From: Neoalteromonas arenosi
Lineage (GTDB): Bacteria; Pseudomonadota; Gammaproteobacteria; Enterobacterales; Alteromonadaceae
Direction of reading: 5' to 3'
NCBI RefSeq assembly: GCF_030362855.1
Contig: NZ_JAUCBP010000006.1
Span: forward strand, 423,717 to 487,716
Length of the DNA: 64,000 nt
This document shows, piece by piece, positions 39,744-49,053 of the stretch. The notes beneath the pieces are model-generated. The model saw nothing but the letters and a program-made list of their open reading frames with translations, had not been told where the DNA came from and made no database searches. The position numbers and the translations under genes were made by a program. Position 1 is the first letter of the stretch. Every line of letters starts with the position of its first letter.

Positions 39744-39772
39744 TTTATATCACGCCAGCCTCTGAGACTCAA
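39744..39772 (-). promoter_or_regulatory. rpsB promoter (sigma-70, stringent type)
   Basis: On the minus strand, -35 TTGAGT (39767-39772), a 17-bp spacer, and -10 TATAAA (39744-39749). The -10 is followed at once by GCGCGCGC, a GC-rich discriminator typical of ppGpp/DksA-repressed ribosomal promoters. Confidence 0.82.
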
Positions 39773-39896
39773 GTTTTTCCGGTCTTTTATAAGCAAAAGC
39801 CATTTATTATTCTGGCTTCGCCTGTACAGCAAAGTCACATAAGGATACCATGCGCGAACTAAACGCAAGGTTTAACTGGTTAAATAGAGGTTCATT

Positions 39897-40688
39897 TTGG
39901 GCGCAATAATCAAAACCCCCGAAGAAATCGAGAAAATGCGTGTAGCGGGTAAATTGGCTGCTGACGTATTAAATATGATTACCCCACATGTGAAAAAGGG
40001 TGTTACTACTGACGAGCTAAACACGCTTTGTCACAATTATATTGTAGATGTACAGCGAGGCATTCCAGCGCCACTCCATTATGGCCACCCGCCGTTTCCA
40101 AAATCTATATGTACATCGGTTAACCATGTCATATGCCACGGCATTCCGTCTGACAAAAAGTTAAAAGACGGCGATATCATCAACATCGATGTAACGGTAA
40201 AGAAAGACGGTTATCACGGTGATACCTCAAAGATGTTCGTTATTGGCAAACCTTCTATTCTCGCGGAGCGTTTAATTCGCGTAACACAAGAGAGCTTGTA
40301 CAAAGCCATCAAATTGGTTAAGCCCGGCGTTCGCTTAGGTGATATTGGTCACATTATTCAGCAACATGCAGAAGCGCATGATTATTCGATTGTCAGAGAA
40401 TATTGCGGGCATGGCATTGGCGCTACCTTCCATGAAGATCCGCAAGTGGTTCACTACGGCAAGCCCAATACTGGCGACGTGTTAGAAGCAGGCATGTGTT
40501 TTACCATTGAGCCGATGGTAAATGCGGGTAAACGCTACTCTAAAATCCTGCCAGATAAGTGGACAGTAGTGACCAAAGATCGCAGCTTATCAGCCCAGTG
40601 GGAACACACATTGTTGGTGACTGAAAACGGTGTTGAAATTCTGACCTGGCGAGAAGAAGAATCTATCGAACCTATCATACAACACTAA
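39897..40688 (+). CDS. map: Methionine aminopeptidase (type I)
   Basis: 263 aa (E. coli 264). Removes N-terminal Met. Dimetal site residues are visible in NIDVTVKKDGYHGDTSKMF (two Asp), GHGIGATFHEDPQV (His), CFTIEPMVN (Glu) and WEHTLLV (Glu). The frame opens with TTG at 39897, with AGAGG 6-7 nt upstream. It is divergent from rpsB, the usual arrangement, and heads map-glnD-dapD. Confidence 0.97.
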   Translation: MGAIIKTPEEIEKMRVAGKLAADVLNMITPHVKKGVTTDELNTLCHNYIVDVQRGIPAPLHYGHPPFPKSICTSVNHVICHGIPSDKKLKDGDIINIDVTVKKDGYHGDTSKMFVIGKPSILAERLIRVTQESLYKAIKLVKPGVRLGDIGHIIQQHAEAHDYSIVREYCGHGIGATFHEDPQVVHYGKPNTGDVLEAGMCFTIEPMVNAGKRYSKILPDKWTVVTKDRSLSAQWEHTLLVTENGVEILTWREEESIEPIIQH

Positions 40689-40699
40689 GGGTCGGGCCA

Positions 40700-43369
40700 A
40701 TGCCTGTAGTTGAGAAGCAAGTTGTACTAACACTTAACAACCTCATCGATGATGTTCACGCCATCGATGATCGCTATGATATTGCAGGGTTTAAACGATG
40801 CGTTGCAAAGAGCTATGAATGGCTAGAGTCAGCGTTTAACCACTGTGCGGTTGATGAGTTAGTCTCTGGCCGCGCGGTGTTTGTTGACACCTTGCTACAA
40901 CACCTCTGGCAATTGTTCGAGCTAGACCAAATCGATAATTTGTGTCTGGCTGCTGTCGGCGGTTATGGCCGCGCACAATTACAGCCTCACTCAGATATAG
41001 ACTTACTGATTTTAAGTAAACGGTCACTGGATCGTGCATCACGCGAGTTAGTTGGCGAATTTATTACCCTGCTGTGGGATATAAAACTCGATATCGGTCA
41101 GTCTGTACGCACAGTAAAAGAAACGATTGGGCTTGCCAAAACAGACGTCACCGTCGCAACCAATCTTGTAGAAAGCCGCCGTTTAGCTGGCTCTCAGGCG
41201 GTTTTTGACAAACTGACGAAAGATATTTCTAAAAATAAAATATGGACTAGTGACCGCTTTTTTGTTGCCAAACAAGAAGAGCAACAAGCGCGCCATGCCA
41301 AGTTTCACGGTACTGCCTACAACCTAGAGCCCAATGTAAAAGAAAACCCGGGCTGTTTGCGCGACATTCAAACTATCGGCTGGGTTGCAAAAAAGCACTT
41401 TGGTGAGTATGACGGCTGGAGCTTAGTCGGCCACGGTTATTTTACCAAACAAGAGCACGCTGAACTGATTGAGTGTCGCTCACACTTGTGGCGTATCCGC
41501 TTTGCTCTGCATATTACTGCGGGTCGCAGTGAAAATCGCTTGCTATTTGATTATCAAACCGATGTAGCTGAGCGATTAGGCTATGGTACAGAAGGAAAAG
41601 CCTCGGTAGAAAGCATGATGAAGGCTTTTTTCCGCACTGTGCGCCGCGTGAATGAGTTGAATCAAATGCTGATGCAACGCTTTCGGCACGACATCCTCGG
41701 CGAGAAGGATTACGGCAGCAATGCGCTTACGCCAAACTTTGAGTTACATGACGGCTTAATTTCTCCGACGCGAGCCGACATTTTTAGAGCGCCAGAGGAC
41801 CTGTTCGATTTTCTTCATTTGATTGCAGACACGCCAGCAGTTACTGGGCTTGATACTGATTGTATTCGCCAAGTGCGCAATGCCAGACGTCAGTTTCAAG
41901 ATTTCTACTGGCACGAGAGTGCGCAGTGCCGTGAAAAATTTATGCAGTTAATGCGACATCCACACTTCTTTGATTTTGCCTGGGACATTATGCACCAATA
42001 CGGCATTTTGCAGGCTTATTTACCCGAGTGGAATCACATTGTCGGAATGATGCAATTCGACTTGTTTCACGCGTATACCGTTGATGAACACACGCACCGT
42101 TTGGTGAAACACGTTAATCATTATTTCTCGCCCGAGAACAAACGCTTCCCGCGCTGTGGACGCATTGTTAGGAACTTAGATAAGCCCGAACTGCTCTACT
42201 TAGCGGCGGTATTCCACGACATTGGGAAAGGTCGCAACGGCGATCACTCGGTGCTCGGCGCGGCCGATGTGGAAAAATTTGCCGCACACCACGATTTAAG
42301 TAAAGCCGATACCGATATCATCGTCTGGTTGGTTGAAAATCACCTGTTAATGTCGGTGGTTGCTCAGCGTCGAGATATCTACGATCCAGACGTCGTCAAT
42401 GAATTTGCCAACAAAGTGAAGAGCCATGTGCACTTGAATTTGCTCTATGCACTGACGCTTGCCGATATTCGCGCTACCAATGACAACCTTTGGAATGACT
42501 GGAAAGCATCACTGTTGCGCGAGCTGTATTTGCTCACCCAAAAAGCATTAGACAATGGCTTGCAGTGCCAGTTGACTATCTTTGAGCGCGTCAATGAAAA
42601 CAAGCACGCGGCCCGCATGTTATTGGCTGATTCAGGCTATGCAGAAATAGCCATAGAAAGTTTGTGGTCGCGTTTAGATCACGATTACTTTGCGCGCTAC
42701 AAACCCGCACAAATTGCTTGGCATACGCAAGAAATTCTCAATTTCAAATGCGACAGTGCCGACGCCCTGCTAGTGAAAGCCAACAACACAACAACGAAAG
42801 CTGGAACAGAGCTCTTCATATACGGTAAAGACCGCCCCGCTTTGTTCGCGCAAGTCGCTTCAGTGTTAGACAGTCGCAACTTGTCTATTCATGATGCCAA
42901 CATCACCATTACCCATGATGAGTACGTTTGCGACAGTATTATCATCCTCGATAATGACGGCAATCGCATTGATTCAGCTCAGCGACTCGACAAACTCGCT
43001 GACGACATCCGTTCGCAAATATCGGCGCCGGGTCGTTCGCATACTAACGCACGCAAGATTTCACGTCAGCTCAAGCAGCTTAACGTACCGACTAAAATTC
43101 GGTTTTACAATCGTCAAGACGATGCCACTTTAGTTGAATTAGAGGCCTTAGATGCACCGGGTATTTTAGCCAAAATCGGGCATGCGTTTGTCGATACAAA
43201 TGTCACCTTGAAACTGGCGAAGATCTCCACTATCGGTGAACGCGCTGAAGACATTTTTATTGTCACAAACGAAGCAGGCACTGCTTTATCCCCTGCACAG
43301 CAAGTACAACTTAAACAAGCAATTTTAAATAAACTAGACCAACTGGAAGATATACAACATGACGCATGA
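40700..43369 (+). CDS. glnD: Bifunctional uridylyltransferase/uridylyl-removing enzyme GlnD
   Basis: 889 aa (E. coli 890). Senses glutamine and modifies PII. The nucleotidyltransferase site is [19 protein letters not shown] (about residues 89-107); the HD hydrolase has [14 protein letters not shown] (about 512-525); two C-terminal ACT domains follow (from about 700 and 810). All catalytic signatures are intact. Lies 11 bp after map and overlaps dapD by 11 bp. Confidence 0.97.
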   Translation: MPVVEKQVVLTLNNLIDDVHAIDDRYDIAGFKRCVAKSYEWLESAFNHCAVDELVSGRAVFVDTLLQHLWQLFELDQIDNLCLAAVGGYGRAQLQPHSDIDLLILSKRSLDRASRELVGEFITLLWDIKLDIGQSVRTVKETIGLAKTDVTVATNLVESRRLAGSQAVFDKLTKDISKNKIWTSDRFFVAKQEEQQARHAKFHGTAYNLEPNVKENPGCLRDIQTIGWVAKKHFGEYDGWSLVGHGYFTKQEHAELIECRSHLWRIRFALHITAGRSENRLLFDYQTDVAERLGYGTEGKASVESMMKAFFRTVRRVNELNQMLMQRFRHDILGEKDYGSNALTPNFELHDGLISPTRADIFRAPEDLFDFLHLIADTPAVTGLDTDCIRQVRNARRQFQDFYWHESAQCREKFMQLMRHPHFFDFAWDIMHQYGILQAYLPEWNHIVGMMQFDLFHAYTVDEHTHRLVKHVNHYFSPENKRFPRCGRIVRNLDKPELLYLAAVFHDIGKGRNGDHSVLGAADVEKFAAHHDLSKADTDIIVWLVENHLLMSVVAQRRDIYDPDVVNEFANKVKSHVHLNLLYALTLADIRATNDNLWNDWKASLLRELYLLTQKALDNGLQCQLTIFERVNENKHAARMLLADSGYAEIAIESLWSRLDHDYFARYKPAQIAWHTQEILNFKCDSADALLVKANNTTTKAGTELFIYGKDRPALFAQVASVLDSRNLSIHDANITITHDEYVCDSIIILDNDGNRIDSAQRLDKLADDIRSQISAPGRSHTNARKISRQLKQLNVPTKIRFYNRQDDATLVELEALDAPGILAKIGHAFVDTNVTLKLAKISTIGERAEDIFIVTNEAGTALSPAQQVQLKQAILNKLDQLEDIQHDA

Positions 43370-44186
43370 TTTGCAATCGATTATAGAAAACGCATTTGAA
43401 CAGCGCGACACCATTAGCCCGACGTCAGGCCACGATGATGTGAAACAGGCCGTTCAACAAGCAATCGATATGCTGAATTCAGGGCAAGCCCGAGTAGCAG
43501 AAAAAATAGCGGGAGAATGGGTTGTTCACCAGTGGCTAAAAAAAGCCGTGTTGTTGTATTTTCGCTTGCATGATAATGCGCCAATGAACGACGGAGTGAG
43601 TCAATATTTCGATAAAGTACCGCTTAAATACAGCGATTACGACAGCGCTCGGTTTCAACAAGACGGTACACGAGTAGTCCCTCCCGCAACGGTTCGCACA
43701 GGGAGTTTCGTCGGCAAAAACGTGGTGTTAATGCCGTCATACGTCAATATTGGCGCATACGTTGACGAAGGTAGTATGGTAGATACTTGGGCAACCGTTG
43801 GTTCATGCGCGCAAATCGGTAAAAACGTCCATTTGTCTGGCGGCGTGGGAATTGGTGGCGTGTTAGAACCATTACAAGCCAACCCTACGATCATTGAAGA
43901 CAACTGCTTTATTGGTGCTCGCTCGGAAATCGTAGAAGGCGTTGTGGTAGAAGAAGGTAGCGTGATTTCGATGGGAGTATACATCGGTCAAAGCACTCGG
44001 ATTTACGACCGTGAAACCGGACAAACACACTATGGTCGAGTACCCGCTGGCTCGGTAGTCGTATCGGGTAGCCTGCCGAGTAAAGACGGTACTTACAGCC
44101 TTTATGCCGCTATTATCGTCAAAAAGGTTGATGCTAAAACACGTGCAAAAGTAGGCATCAACGCCCTACTTCGCGCTGCTGAATAA
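43359..44186 (+). CDS. dapD: 2,3,4,5-tetrahydropyridine-2,6-dicarboxylate N-succinyltransferase
   Basis: 275 aa (E. coli 274). Succinylates tetrahydrodipicolinate in the lysine/meso-DAP pathway. N-terminal helical domain, then left-handed beta-helix hexapeptide repeats ([32 protein letters not shown]). Its start overlaps the glnD end, implying coupled translation. A GC-rich hairpin follows the stop. Confidence 0.97.
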   Translation: MTHDLQSIIENAFEQRDTISPTSGHDDVKQAVQQAIDMLNSGQARVAEKIAGEWVVHQWLKKAVLLYFRLHDNAPMNDGVSQYFDKVPLKYSDYDSARFQQDGTRVVPPATVRTGSFVGKNVVLMPSYVNIGAYVDEGSMVDTWATVGSCAQIGKNVHLSGGVGIGGVLEPLQANPTIIEDNCFIGARSEIVEGVVVEEGSVISMGVYIGQSTRIYDRETGQTHYGRVPAGSVVVSGSLPSKDGTYSLYAAIIVKKVDAKTRAKVGINALLRAAE

Positions 44187-44202
44187 CGACCATGCGATAC
44201 TG

Positions 44203-44223
44203 AGACGCGGGCGTCCCGCGTCT
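44203..44223. terminator. Hairpin between convergent dapD and yqcA
   Basis: Perfect 9-bp stem AGACGCGGG (44203-44211) with CCCGCGTCT (44215-44223) around a 3-nt loop, 17 bp after the dapD stop and 14 bp after the yqcA-like stop. T-rich sequence begins 8 nt later on the plus strand. Probable terminator for dapD, possibly bidirectional. Confidence 0.65.
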
Positions 44224-44236
44224 TGCTGCAGTTTAT

Positions 44237-44683
44237 TTATTGCAACTTTTCCGCAATGCCTTCTATCCAAGGCACAACCTCTGATTCTGGCTCAAGGGTT
44301 TCAATCGCATCCACCTCTAGCATGTCAACCACAGCTTTACCCTGAAGCTCTTCCAATAATTCTTGGAATTGTCGTCCACCGCCGCAGAAGGTTTCGCCGT
44401 AACTACTATCACCCAGTGCAGCGACAGCAAATGGCTTGCCATTCATTAGTGGAAACTGGTCACGCAACTCCGCATGGAAAAACTCCAAGTTGGGTGGTAT
44501 GTCGCCCTGCCCTGTGGTTGACGTAATCACCACTATAGCTTCAGCATCGCTGAAGTCACTGACGGCTGGATCAGTCAACACTTCTGATTCAACCCCTTTT
44601 GCGGCAAGTGCCTCTTGTGCCTGTTCAGCAACATGCTGAGCATTGCCGTATACTGAGCCGGCGAAAATTGTAATTTTCTTCAT
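44237..44683 (-). CDS. yqcA: Flavodoxin YqcA/MioC-like
   Basis: 148 aa. Short-chain flavodoxin fold: the FMN phosphate loop at the N-terminus reads IFAGSVYGNAQHVAEQAQ, and STTGQGDIPPNLEFF and ALGDSSYGETFCGGGRQF are the isoalloxazine loops. The symbol rests on synteny: in E. coli yqcA follows truC, as here, and this gene overlaps the truC 3' end by 4 bp. Electron-transfer partner unknown. Confidence 0.88.
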   Translation of the reverse strand: MKKITIFAGSVYGNAQHVAEQAQEALAAKGVESEVLTDPAVSDFSDAEAIVVITSTTGQGDIPPNLEFFHAELRDQFPLMNGKPFAVAALGDSSYGETFCGGGRQFQELLEELQGKAVVDMLEVDAIETLEPESEVVPWIEGIAEKLQ

Positions 44684-45447
44684 TCGTCTATCGTCTGTTT
44701 GTGAATATTCAACGCGGCTGCTCCCGCGTCATTAAATACTTGCCAGTTTGCCACAAGTGCAGCCATGGCTGAACTCAGTGGTGCACTAATTGTTAATGGC
44801 TGATTCGTCACTGGGTGAACCAGCGCCATAGATGTACAGGTAAGGGCAAGTTGCTGAAAATTAAAGTGATGACGCAAAAATTTATTTTGTTTGCCGTCAC
44901 CATGCGTCGTATCGCCGATAATCGGATGGCGAATATGTGCCATGTGACGCCGCAATTGGTGTTTTCGCCCCGTCTCGGGATGTAGGTTAACGAGAGAAAA
45001 ACGGGCGCTCTGATACCTGCCGGCCGGCAATGGTATGGTAAAGCGTTGCACGCAGTTCAGTTCAGTGATGGCCCGCTGTGCTGGCTTATCTTTGCGTGCG
45101 CGTCGGTCGGTCATGCGATCTTGGATTTCAATGAGCCCATAATCAATGTACCAACTATTTGGTACATGGCCTCGTACAATGGCTTGATAACGCTTGTCGA
45201 CCCGCTGGTTCACCAATAAATCAGTAACCGCTGTCGCCACAGCCTTATCTAGCGCGAACAACAGTACTCCCGATGTTGGGCGGTCAAGTCGGTGTAGTGG
45301 ATAAACGTACTGACCAAGTTGGTCGCGGAGCATTTGCACAGCAAATAGCTGTGCATCTTTAGCTATCATACTGCGATGTACTAACAAGCCAGCAGGCTTG
45401 TCAATTGCCACAAGGAATTCATCTTGATATAAGATGTCCAATTGCAT
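44680..45447 (-). CDS. truC: tRNA pseudouridine(65) synthase TruC
   Basis: 255 aa from the ATG at 45447, chosen because QLDILYQDEFLVAIDKPAG aligns with the E. coli start; an ATG at 45459 adds four residues. RluA-family pseudouridine synthase with catalytic Asp in HRLDRPTSGVLLFA. Modifies U65 of tRNA-Ile1 and tRNA-Asp. Pairs with yqcA as in E. coli. Confidence 0.94.
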   Translation of the reverse strand: MQLDILYQDEFLVAIDKPAGLLVHRSMIAKDAQLFAVQMLRDQLGQYVYPLHRLDRPTSGVLLFALDKAVATAVTDLLVNQRVDKRYQAIVRGHVPNSWYIDYGLIEIQDRMTDRRARKDKPAQRAITELNCVQRFTIPLPAGRYQSARFSLVNLHPETGRKHQLRRHMAHIRHPIIGDTTHGDGKQNKFLRHHFNFQQLALTCTSMALVHPVTNQPLTISAPLSSAMAALVANWQVFNDAGAAALNIHKQTIDE

Positions 45448-45550
45448 AGTTCTACGCATACCTATGTATTGGTTTGATAATAGACATCGGTCGCTGTCGA
45501 CATCACCAGTGTGTATAATGCATCAAATTTAACTGGAGTGAGTAGTCATT

Positions 45551-46588
45551 TTGTCGCAGCCAATAGCATCGATTAGTGAGTTTCTGTTACATGCGGGTAC
45601 AGAGTATCGTGTATTTGACTTTGGCCGAGCCATTCGCCCACTTACTGAACAACAGTTTCTCGATATTGAAAATGGTCAAATTGCTGCACCATATCCGCGC
45701 CAGCAACATATGTGGTTGGGGATTGTATATTGGAATAAACAACTTTCTACGCAGCATTATATTTGGTTTATAAAACTACCGTTAGATGAGCAAGGGCTGC
45801 TCGTTGATGCCGCGCGTCAGCATTTTTTAGAATTAGTGGTCACCGCATTAAGTGAAGCTAAAGATCAGGGTGAAAATGACTTAGAGCAGGCCAGTCAAAT
45901 CCAGCAAAACCCGTATATTTTCACGCCGAATCAACAACAGTTGGCTGATTTTAATGCGCTTGTGCGCGTTACCACTAAACAAGATGTGACTGACGATTTT
46001 GAGTCTGCAAAACGTTATCTTGAAGCGCCCAAATTACTCGATTGGCAGCAAGTTTCGATGCAGGGGTTAGCGGACTGCATACATTTTGCGCAAGAAGAAG
46101 AACTGTTGGTCTACACCAAGGATATGACCGAGAAGTATCCCGCCACAGTTCAACAGCACATTTTGTGTTCGCTGGAAAATCGCTCCATCAGTGATGCGGT
46201 TACCGCGCAGGTAGTCAAGTATATCAACTGGCATGACTGTTTCGCGCCATTGAGCAAGTGGGCTTTGCGCGCATTTGCTCAAACCTCCGATAGCAAAGAA
46301 AAACAGCGCGTCTTAACTAAAATGTTGAAGCGAAAGAAGCTCGATGTTGATTTGCTAACCATCATTTCTGGTCGTCATTGGCAGGTCCTTGACGATAAAA
46401 ACATGATGCTGCTACTTGAACATGCAGCCAAAGTTGACGCCGACAACTACACTGACTTTTTCGCCAGTTTCTTCGCAGATCTCGCACAAGTTCCTGATAC
46501 GCGTGATATTGCCTTGGCGGCACTGCGAAACCCAGAACGCAGCGTGGCCTTAGCACAGGCGATTGGCGCATTATTTAATAACCCATAG
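45551..46588 (+). CDS. DUF3549 family protein
   Basis: 345 aa from TTG at 45551. I recognise it as the DUF3549 family, found in Vibrio, Shewanella and Alteromonadales next to truC and a DUF3301 gene. No signal peptide, no membrane helix and no enzyme motif; the C-terminal two thirds look helical and repetitive (HEAT-like in character). Function unknown. It overlaps or abuts the DUF3301 gene, so the two likely act together. Confidence 0.8.
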   Translation: MSQPIASISEFLLHAGTEYRVFDFGRAIRPLTEQQFLDIENGQIAAPYPRQQHMWLGIVYWNKQLSTQHYIWFIKLPLDEQGLLVDAARQHFLELVVTALSEAKDQGENDLEQASQIQQNPYIFTPNQQQLADFNALVRVTTKQDVTDDFESAKRYLEAPKLLDWQQVSMQGLADCIHFAQEEELLVYTKDMTEKYPATVQQHILCSLENRSISDAVTAQVVKYINWHDCFAPLSKWALRAFAQTSDSKEKQRVLTKMLKRKKLDVDLLTIISGRHWQVLDDKNMMLLLEHAAKVDADNYTDFFASFFADLAQVPDTRDIALAALRNPERSVALAQAIGALFNNP

Positions 46589-46595
46589 GTGCGCT

Positions 46596-46901
46596 GTGCA
46601 GCTAGATGACTTAATCGTTTTGCTACTGCTGGGCCTGATTGTCTTTCAATTCTGGCAAATTCGCGCATTGACCGAAATGGCAAACCGTTTTGCAGCCAAC
46701 TATTGTAAGCAGCACAATCTGCAATTAGTCAGCGTCGCCCGCAGCAACACGCGATTGGGTTTTTATCGCAAACACTTGGTGTGGAAATTAGAGTTTATGT
46801 TTGAGTTTTCCGCTAACCGCGAATCACTAAATCGAGGCTTCTTTTTAATGCAAGGCAAAACCGTCACCAATATTGATGTACCGGCATATCCTATTAACTA
46901 A
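46596..46901 (+). CDS. DUF3301 family small membrane protein
   Basis: 101 aa from GTG at 46596, preceded by AGG; a TTG at 46563 inside the previous gene is an alternative start. One N-terminal transmembrane helix (LDDLIVLLLLGLIVFQFW), then a cytoplasmic basic domain with FYRKHLVWKLEFMFEFSANRE. Conserved partner of DUF3549. Function unknown. Confidence 0.82.
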   Translation: MQLDDLIVLLLLGLIVFQFWQIRALTEMANRFAANYCKQHNLQLVSVARSNTRLGFYRKHLVWKLEFMFEFSANRESLNRGFFLMQGKTVTNIDVPAYPIN

Positions 46902-46932
46902 ATTGAAGCTAGCCGTATATATTTCTGACCAT

Positions 46933-47568
46933 TCAAATAATTCGCAAGCGACGACGAAGTAACATAAGAAATCCTAAACCGAGAAGAGCAAATAATGGTG
47001 GTTCATCCACGCCAACTCCGACAAAAGTGTCACTAAAACGTAGTCTGCTACCCTGCCCAAAGGTCAAGCTTGCTCCCTCCATAGAATAATTGGTACTCAA
47101 ACCTAATGCCTCTAAGTGAACGAAAGGGTAAATACCAAATATAAAATTATCAAGCTGGCCATACTCGGCTAAATTTACAATGCTATCGCCGTTTAATAAT
47201 CCCCACAATGATACTGTTTTCGGACTATTCTGATTTATCTTAATAACGGCACCATTGATGATATTAAACCCGTTAGCTGTTGACCATAAAAACACATCAC
47301 CCATTAAGTCGCTATTTTCTCGGTCAATAACTAAATCCATTCTTAAATAAATAGGAAAAGTCATATAGGGTACAGCTGAGCTGTATCCAGCTTGAGCCGG
47401 ATCATAACCTGGAAAAAAGGGCGTCAGATCGGCGCTGAAGTATGCAGATGATTCATACATAAGTGAAAAATCAATAGATTTGCCGTCTACGTATGAATCT
47501 GCTTCAACGATGATGGCTTTTACGTTTACGCTTATTGAAATTAAGAAACTGAAAAGTAAAACACGCAT
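46933..47568 (-). CDS. PEP-CTERM-type exported protein
   Basis: 211 aa. Signal peptide residues 1-18 (MRVLLFSFLISISVNVKA). The C-terminus from about residue 186 has VDEPPLFALLGLGFLMLLRRR: a VxEP box, one hydrophobic helix and an Arg cluster, the tripartite PEP-CTERM sorting signal. The middle is a secreted-domain sequence without a recognised fold. A strong AAGGAG precedes the ATG at 47568. It would be processed by an exosortase, not seen in this window. PEP-CTERM proteins often accompany exopolysaccharide production. Confidence 0.75.
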   Translation of the reverse strand: MRVLLFSFLISISVNVKAIIVEADSYVDGKSIDFSLMYESSAYFSADLTPFFPGYDPAQAGYSSAVPYMTFPIYLRMDLVIDRENSDLMGDVFLWSTANGFNIINGAVIKINQNSPKTVSLWGLLNGDSIVNLAEYGQLDNFIFGIYPFVHLEALGLSTNYSMEGASLTFGQGSRLRFSDTFVGVGVDEPPLFALLGLGFLMLLRRRLRII

Positions 47569-47736
47569 GCTGATAACTCCTTTTTATTTTTCCTACCAAG
47601 TACGTCTGTAATTAGCACTAACGTTCAAAGTGTATCCAATTTATTAAACTAAGTTGCTGTGTTGAAAAGACTTCAGGTTTTAGCAATTGCGCAGTACCTA
47701 AAAATATTAGTGCAAATATTCTACTTAGGTGGGAAT

Positions 47737-47767
47737 TAAAAAAGGCGAAACCTTGCGGTTTCGCCTT
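47737..47767 (-). terminator. csrB intrinsic terminator
   Basis: Perfect 11-bp stem (47742-47752, 47757-47767) with a 4-nt loop, followed in leftward RNA by a run of U (47737-47743 plus). Standard strong factor-independent terminator. Confidence 0.93.
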
Positions 47768-48085
47768 GGGAATTTCGAGCTTCCATCTCCGCGATCCATT
47801 GCAACTTAAATCTTCCAGATAAAAATCCCTATACACCCCTTTCCATCTTTTCTCACTCTTCCTAAGTGAGCTACTCATCCTAAGTAGGTCCTTTCCATTT
47901 ATCCCTTTCACTTATCCATCCGTGCGATAAGGTAGTTTCTTCCTGAAATGGTCCAAGCTCATCCATGAAGTCATCCTGACGGCTTCCATGACGAGAAGAC
48001 TTCTTGTCTTCAACTTCCTCTGTCCTTAGAGGTGTCCTGAGCTAATCCTTGATGTCATCCTGACTTGTCGTGTTTCCTTGTGACA
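47737..48085 (-). ncRNA. csrB: CsrB-type CsrA-sequestering small RNA
   Basis: About 349 nt. The minus strand between the UvrY-box region and a terminator contains 24 GGA trinucleotides, many as AGGA/AGGAUG/UGGA in short loops. This is the CsrA-binding signature. It ends in an 11-bp stem (47742-47752 with 47757-47767) plus U-run. It lies between truC and syd, exactly where E. coli csrB lies. CsrB titrates CsrA and so releases CsrA-repressed mRNAs (carbon storage, biofilm, motility). The 5' end is estimated from a -10 TAATAT. No ORF with a ribosome site competes. Confidence 0.92.
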
Positions 48086-48091
48086 GCGCTA

Positions 48092-48097
48092 ATATTA
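48092..48097 (-). promoter_or_regulatory. csrB -10 element
   Basis: TAATAT on the minus strand, 6-7 bp before the predicted RNA start. No good -35 hexamer lies 17 bp upstream, as expected for a promoter that needs an activator such as UvrY/GacA. Confidence 0.5.
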
Positions 48098-48211
48098 CTG
48101 AGTTTTATGACGGTTGCATTACCGAATACAAGTAAATAGATATGAAATCAATGACACACACAGGGGAAATATTAAAAAGCCATATATTTCAGCAACATAA
48201 AAATCATCAGT

Positions 48212-48252
48212 AGGTGTAGACCAACAGTAATTTCGTTGAAAAGCCTACACCT
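48212..48252 (-). terminator. Inverted repeat, possible terminator of the GNAT gene
   Basis: AGGTGTAG (48212-48219) and CTACACCT (48245-48252), perfect 8-bp arms with a 25-nt spacer that has an inner CAAC/GTTG pair. Leftward RNA continues with GATTTTTAT. It could end the acetyltransferase transcript before csrB. It might instead be part of the csrB upstream regulatory region. Confidence 0.4.
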
Positions 48253-48253
48253 T

Positions 48254-48271
48254 TGTACGAGATCGCTTACA
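48254..48271 (-). promoter_or_regulatory. UvrY/GacA response-regulator box upstream of csrB
   Basis: The 18-bp site reads TGTAAGCGATCTCGTACA on the minus strand. It matches 11 of 12 defined bases of TGTAAG-N6-CTTACA, the GacA/UvrY/SirA consensus. Its centre is about 178 bp upstream of the predicted csrB start, close to the distance of the UvrY site in E. coli csrB. It overlaps the stop codon of the GNAT gene. Confidence 0.78.
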
Positions 48272-48938
48272 CGCTATCTGAGGGTCTTGGTCGGAACATA
48301 ATATGACCGGTGATATGGCCAAACTCTAATTCTTGAATGTAATCGTAATGGCCGCCTTTGAAAAACGATAAGCATTTAGGCAAGGTTACGTAAACGCCAA
48401 CCCCCTGACTTTTTTCATCGTCAAGTAACACGCTGTCAATCGCATTCATTAATACATGGCCTAACCCCTGATCTTGATAATCTGGATGTACGCCGATAAA
48501 CGATAACATGTGATAGTTTTCAGCAGGCATGCACTCTCTGACACGCTCTTCTTTATCAATCATTTGCTTGGTACCAAAGAACCCAGCGGTTAACAGCATC
48601 TTTAAACGCCAATGCCAGTAACGGCCGGCACCGAATGCCGCATCAGGACTGATTAAACAAGCAACAGCTAATAACCGACCGTCATCAAACAATCCAACAA
48701 TCGGTTGTTTGGCAATCCAAAACGCGTGTAATTCTTCACGGATAGCAGATCGCAAACGGTTCTCGTAGCCTTCCTTTTCCGCGTCGAAGATATCGACAAA
48801 TAACGGATCGTCAAAGTAAGCGTTATAGAGGATTGATGCAGCCACCTTCAAATCTTCGGCGGTGAGGAATATGGCCTTAATTTGTTCAGGTAAAACAGTA
48901 ACTGCTTGCTGCCCCATATGCGGACTCCTAAAAGACAA
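48267..48938 (-). CDS. GNAT family N-acetyltransferase
   Basis: 223 aa. The acetyl-CoA-binding motif A is MLSFIGVHPDYQDQGLGHVL (about residues 144-163, with Q-x-x-G-x-G). It is followed by a helix and the GVGVYVTL strand. The N-terminal half is typical of small-molecule or peptide acetyltransferases but the substrate is not readable. It lies between csrB and a DUF3192 lipoprotein gene; its stop codon sits within the csrB UvrY box, so the two are physically linked. Confidence 0.83.
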   Translation of the reverse strand: MSFRSPHMGQQAVTVLPEQIKAIFLTAEDLKVAASILYNAYFDDPLFVDIFDAEKEGYENRLRSAIREELHAFWIAKQPIVGLFDDGRLLAVACLISPDAAFGAGRYWHWRLKMLLTAGFFGTKQMIDKEERVRECMPAENYHMLSFIGVHPDYQDQGLGHVLMNAIDSVLLDDEKSQGVGVYVTLPKCLSFFKGGHYDYIQELEFGHITGHIMFRPRPSDSV

Positions 48939-49053
48939 AATAACTTCGAGGAATACACTGAGGTTTTGTTAAAGATTTGTAAAGCCTTAACCTTAATTTT
49001 TTTAAGGATAATTGCGCCAGCGCAATAAAACTGCCTGGCGCGTGCCTATGTTC

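Noticed and set aside
47618..47911. 97-residue ORF on the minus strand
   Set aside because: It lies within the csrB RNA, runs through the terminator, has no ribosome site, and is rich in Lys/Gly/Arg because of GGA repeats.
49014..49041. GCGCCAG/CTGGCGC inverted repeat after the DUF3192 lipoprotein gene
   Set aside because: Only seven pairs with a 14-nt loop and a poorly placed T-run; too weak to call a terminator confidently.
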